NCBI GenBank assembly: GCA_036500345.1
Contig: DASYCE010000017.1
Coordinates: 74,071 to 138,070 of the forward strand
Length of the DNA: 64,000 nucleotides
Source: Gemmatimonadales bacterium
GTDB lineage: Bacteria; Gemmatimonadota; Gemmatimonadetes; Gemmatimonadales; GWC2-71-9
Reading direction: 5' to 3'
A program made the position numbers and the translations under genes. Positions 61,360 through 64,000 of the stretch are shown in pieces. The notes under the pieces are model-generated. The model searched no databases, was not told where the DNA came from, and was given only the letters and a program-made list of their open reading frames with translations. Positions within the stretch are counted from its first letter, which is position 1; each line of letters opens with the position of its first letter.

Positions 61360-64000
61360 CCTCTCCTCGATTCTCATCATCGGTTCGGGCCCGATCGTCA
61401 TCGGTCAGGGGGCGGAATTCGACTACTCCGGCACGCAGGCGGTTCGCGCGCTCAAGGAGGAGGGATACCGCGTCATCCTGGTGAACTCGAATCCCGCGAC
61501 GATCATGACCGATCCCGAGATCGCCGATCGGACCTACATCGAACCGGTGACGCCGGAATGGGTCACGAAGGTCATCGAGCGCGAGCGACCCGACGCGCTG
61601 CTGCCGACCATGGGCGGACAGACGGCGCTCAACGTGGCGATGGCGCTGGTTCGCGACGGGACCCTCGAGAAGTACGGCGTCGAGCTGATCGGCGCGAACG
61701 AGCGCGCCATCCGCATCGCCGAAGACCGCGCCGAGTTCGCAGCGGCGATGGTGCGGATCGGCCTGGCGACGCCCGCGGGCACCGTGGTCTCGACGGTTGA
61801 AGAGGGACTCGCCGGCGTGGAGCGCACCGGGTATCCCGCGATCCTCCGTCCGTCATTCACGCTCGGCGGCTCGGGCGGCGGGATCGCCTACAACCGTGAG
61901 GAATTCGAGACGCTGCTCCGGCGCGGCCTTGAACTCTCGCCGGTGCACTCGGTGCTGGTGGAGCGCAGCATCATCGGGTGGAAGGAGTTCGAGCTCGAGG
62001 TCATGCGTGACGGCGCCGACAATGTCGTCATCGTCTGCTCGATCGAGAATCTCGATCCGATGGGCGTGCACACCGGCGACTCGATCACGGTGGCGCCCGC
62101 GATGACGCTCACCGATCGCGAATACCAGCAGATGCGCGACGCATCGATCGCGATCATTCGCGAGGTCGGCGTCGCCGCTGGTGGATGCAACATCCAGTTC
62201 GCCGTCGACCCGGTCAGCGGTCAGCAACTGGTGATCGAGATGAATCCCCGCGTGTCGCGATCGTCTGCGCTGGCAAGCAAGGCGACCGGATTCCCGATCG
62301 CACGGATCGGCACCAAGGTCGCCGTCGGCTACACGCTCGACGAGCTTCCCAACGACATCACGCGGACCACGCCGGCGTCGTTCGAACCGGTGCTCGACTA
62401 CGTCGTCGTCAAGGTGCCACGCTTCGCCTTCGAGAAATTCCCCGCCGCCGAGCCGTTCCTCACCACCCAGATGAAGTCGGTCGGCGAGGCGATGGCGATC
62501 GGCCGGACGTTCAAGGAAGCGCTCCAGAAGGGATTCCGCGGCCTCGAAACCGGACGCGCCGGCTGGGTGATCGGCGCCGGACCGATCGACGACCGCTTGA
62601 GTGACATCGACCGTGCGACACTGCTCGCCGCGATCCGCGTCCCGACACCGGAGCGTTTGTTCCAGGTGAAGCGCGCGCTCGTCTCTGGTGTGACCATCGA
62701 CGACCTCCACGAAGCCTCGGGGATCGATCGCTGGTTCCTCCATCAGCTCGACGAGCTGGTGCGGATGGAAGACGAGTGGATCGCCTATCCCTTCGGAACG
62801 GATGACGCCGCCGATCGCGCGACGCTCCTCCGCCTCAAACGGGCCGGGTTCTCCGACTGGCAGCTTGCCGACCTCAAGCAGCTCCAGGAGTCGGAGATCC
62901 GCGACACGCGGCATCGCCTCGCCCTGCGGCCGGTGTACAAGACCGTGGATACCTGTGCCGGAGAGTTTCCGTCGAGCACGCCGTACCTCTATTCCTGCTG
63001 GGATGAGGAGAACGAAGCGTCGCACGACGGCCGGCCGACCGTGATCATTCTCGGCTCGGGGCCCAACCGGATCGGACAGGGCGTCGAATTCGACTATTGC
63101 TGCGTCCGGGCGACCCTCGCCTTCCGCGAACTTGGCTACCGCACCGTGATGGTCAATTCGAATCCGGAAACAGTCTCCACCGATTTCGACATCTCGGACG
63201 TCCTCTACTTCGAGCCGCTCACGCTGGAGCACGTCCTCGAGATCGTGAACGTCGAGCATCCGATCGGCGTGGTCGTACAACTCGGCGGCCAGACGCCGCT
63301 CAAGCTCGCCAAGGCACTGCAGGCCGCCGGTGTGCCGATCCTCGGCACGTCGCCCGACGCCATCGACGCCGCGGAAGACCGCAAGCAGTTCGAAGCGCTG
63401 GTGCGACAATTGGGGATCCGTCAGCCGCCCAATGGGACTGCCGACACGGTGGAGATGGCGCTCGAGGTGGCGGAGCGGATCGGCTATCCGGTGCTGGTGC
63501 GGCCGAGCTACGTCCTCGGCGGACGCGCGATGCGCATCGTCTACGATGCCGAGGAGCTTCACGGATTCTTCGACGAAGCGGCCCGCGTGGCACCTGGGCA
63601 TCCGGTGCTGATCGACTCATTCCTCGAGGATGCGTTCGAAGCCGACGTCGACGCGATCTGCGACGGGACCAACGTGGTGATCGGTGGCGTGATGCAGCAC
63701 ATCGAGGACGCCGGCATTCATTCCGGCGACTCCGCGTGCGTCCTCCCGCCGTACCTCATCACCGAGGACCAGGTCGAGCAGATGCGCGAGCACACCCGCG
63801 CCTTTGCCAGGGCACTCGGCGTGGTCGGGCTGATCAACGCACAATACGCGATCAAGGATGGCGTCGTCTATTGCCTCGAGGTCAATCCGCGGGCGTCGCG
63901 CACCATCCCATTCGTGTCGAAGACCACCGGGGTGCCGCTTGCGTCGCTTGCCGCGGCGGTGATGACCGGGAAGGCGCTCGATTCGCTCGGCCTCACCGAC
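61343..64000 (+). CDS. carB: Carbamoyl-phosphate synthase large subunit (3' truncated by window edge)
   Basis: The gene starts with ATG at 61343, within the end of rmd, and stays open to the last base (886 codons of about 1070 expected). The first half has [35 protein letters not shown] and the ATP-grasp [13 protein letters not shown]; the second repeats it as [19 protein letters not shown] near residue 570 and [17 protein letters not shown] near 720. It makes carbamoyl phosphate for pyrimidine and arginine synthesis. carA is not next to it. Last domain (allosteric) lies outside. Confidence 0.96.

Noticed and set aside
61853-63601. 582-codon minus-strand frame under carB
   Set aside because: carB is unmistakable on the plus strand and the antisense product shows no family features.

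Overview
The window is a 64 kb piece of a high-GC bacterial chromosome (by eye about two thirds G+C), almost fully coding on both strands. The gene content fits a Gram-negative, probably Gemmatimonadota-like soil bacterium. It has a TonB/ExbD energy-transduction pair, a TolC-type outer-membrane factor with an RND pump, many lipoprotein signals, two PadR plus ADOP-type (FtsX-like) permease modules of the kind common in Acidobacteriota and Gemmatimonadota, and a myo-inositol-phosphate synthase next to a CDP-alcohol phosphatidyltransferase. The taxonomic guess is inference; there is no 16S gene here.

Layout. 1-2.6 kb: end of exbD, a tonB-like gene and an APC amino-acid permease. 2.7-10.1 kb: an OmpR-type two-component pair followed by a TolC/adaptor/RND efflux operon. 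10.1-19.3 kb: a beta-propeller lipid/secreted protein, then genes that together look like a cell-wall sugar salvage locus (BadF-type kinase, sodium:solute symporter, NagZ, an AmiE-like serine hydrolase, NamZ), with AIM24 and an ErpA/IscA-type protein between. 19.8-23.8 kb: inositol phospholipid genes, then a DUF47/PiT phosphate uptake pair. 23.8-26.2 kb: a TPR/HD-GYP protein and a lipoprotein behind a leader that resembles a c-di-GMP-I riboswitch. 26.5-30.1 kb: peptide-type ABC transporter lacking its ATPases. 30.1-32.5 kb: NTF2-like protein and a LytS/LytTR pair. 32.6-35.6 kb: first PadR/ADOP module. 35.7-39.2 kb: E1alpha, E1beta and E2 of a 2-oxo-acid dehydrogenase. 39.3-41.9 kb: small unknown, PHP phosphoesterase, pteridine-reductase-like SDR and an unknown protein, all translationally coupled. 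42-48 kb: thioredoxin reductase, aspartase, MFS carrier, Nramp-type carrier, MoeB-rhodanese and tRNA-Leu. 48.2-52.9 kb: smpB, amidase, TPR-like lipoprotein, pyrD and pyrF in one overlapping operon. 52.9-55.9 kb: second PadR/ADOP module. 56-59.2 kb: rpmJ-rpsM-rpsK-rpsD-rpoA-rplQ plus rpmB, closed by a strong terminator. 59.5-64 kb: gmd and rmd (GDP-rhamnose type nucleotide sugars) running into a carB that leaves the window.

The window is mostly core and housekeeping material; I see no phage, IS element, CRISPR array or classical defence island. The signals most worth following are regulatory: a riboswitch-like leader with mutually exclusive pairings ahead of an HD-GYP phosphodiesterase; a pair of near-identical 15-bp palindromes placed exactly on the promoter of one padR gene; a recurring TANNNT box 7-8 nt ahead of start codons that suggests leaderless mRNAs; a symporter gene whose only plausible start is CTG; and a divergent lipoprotein pair whose start codons abut as ATGCAT.
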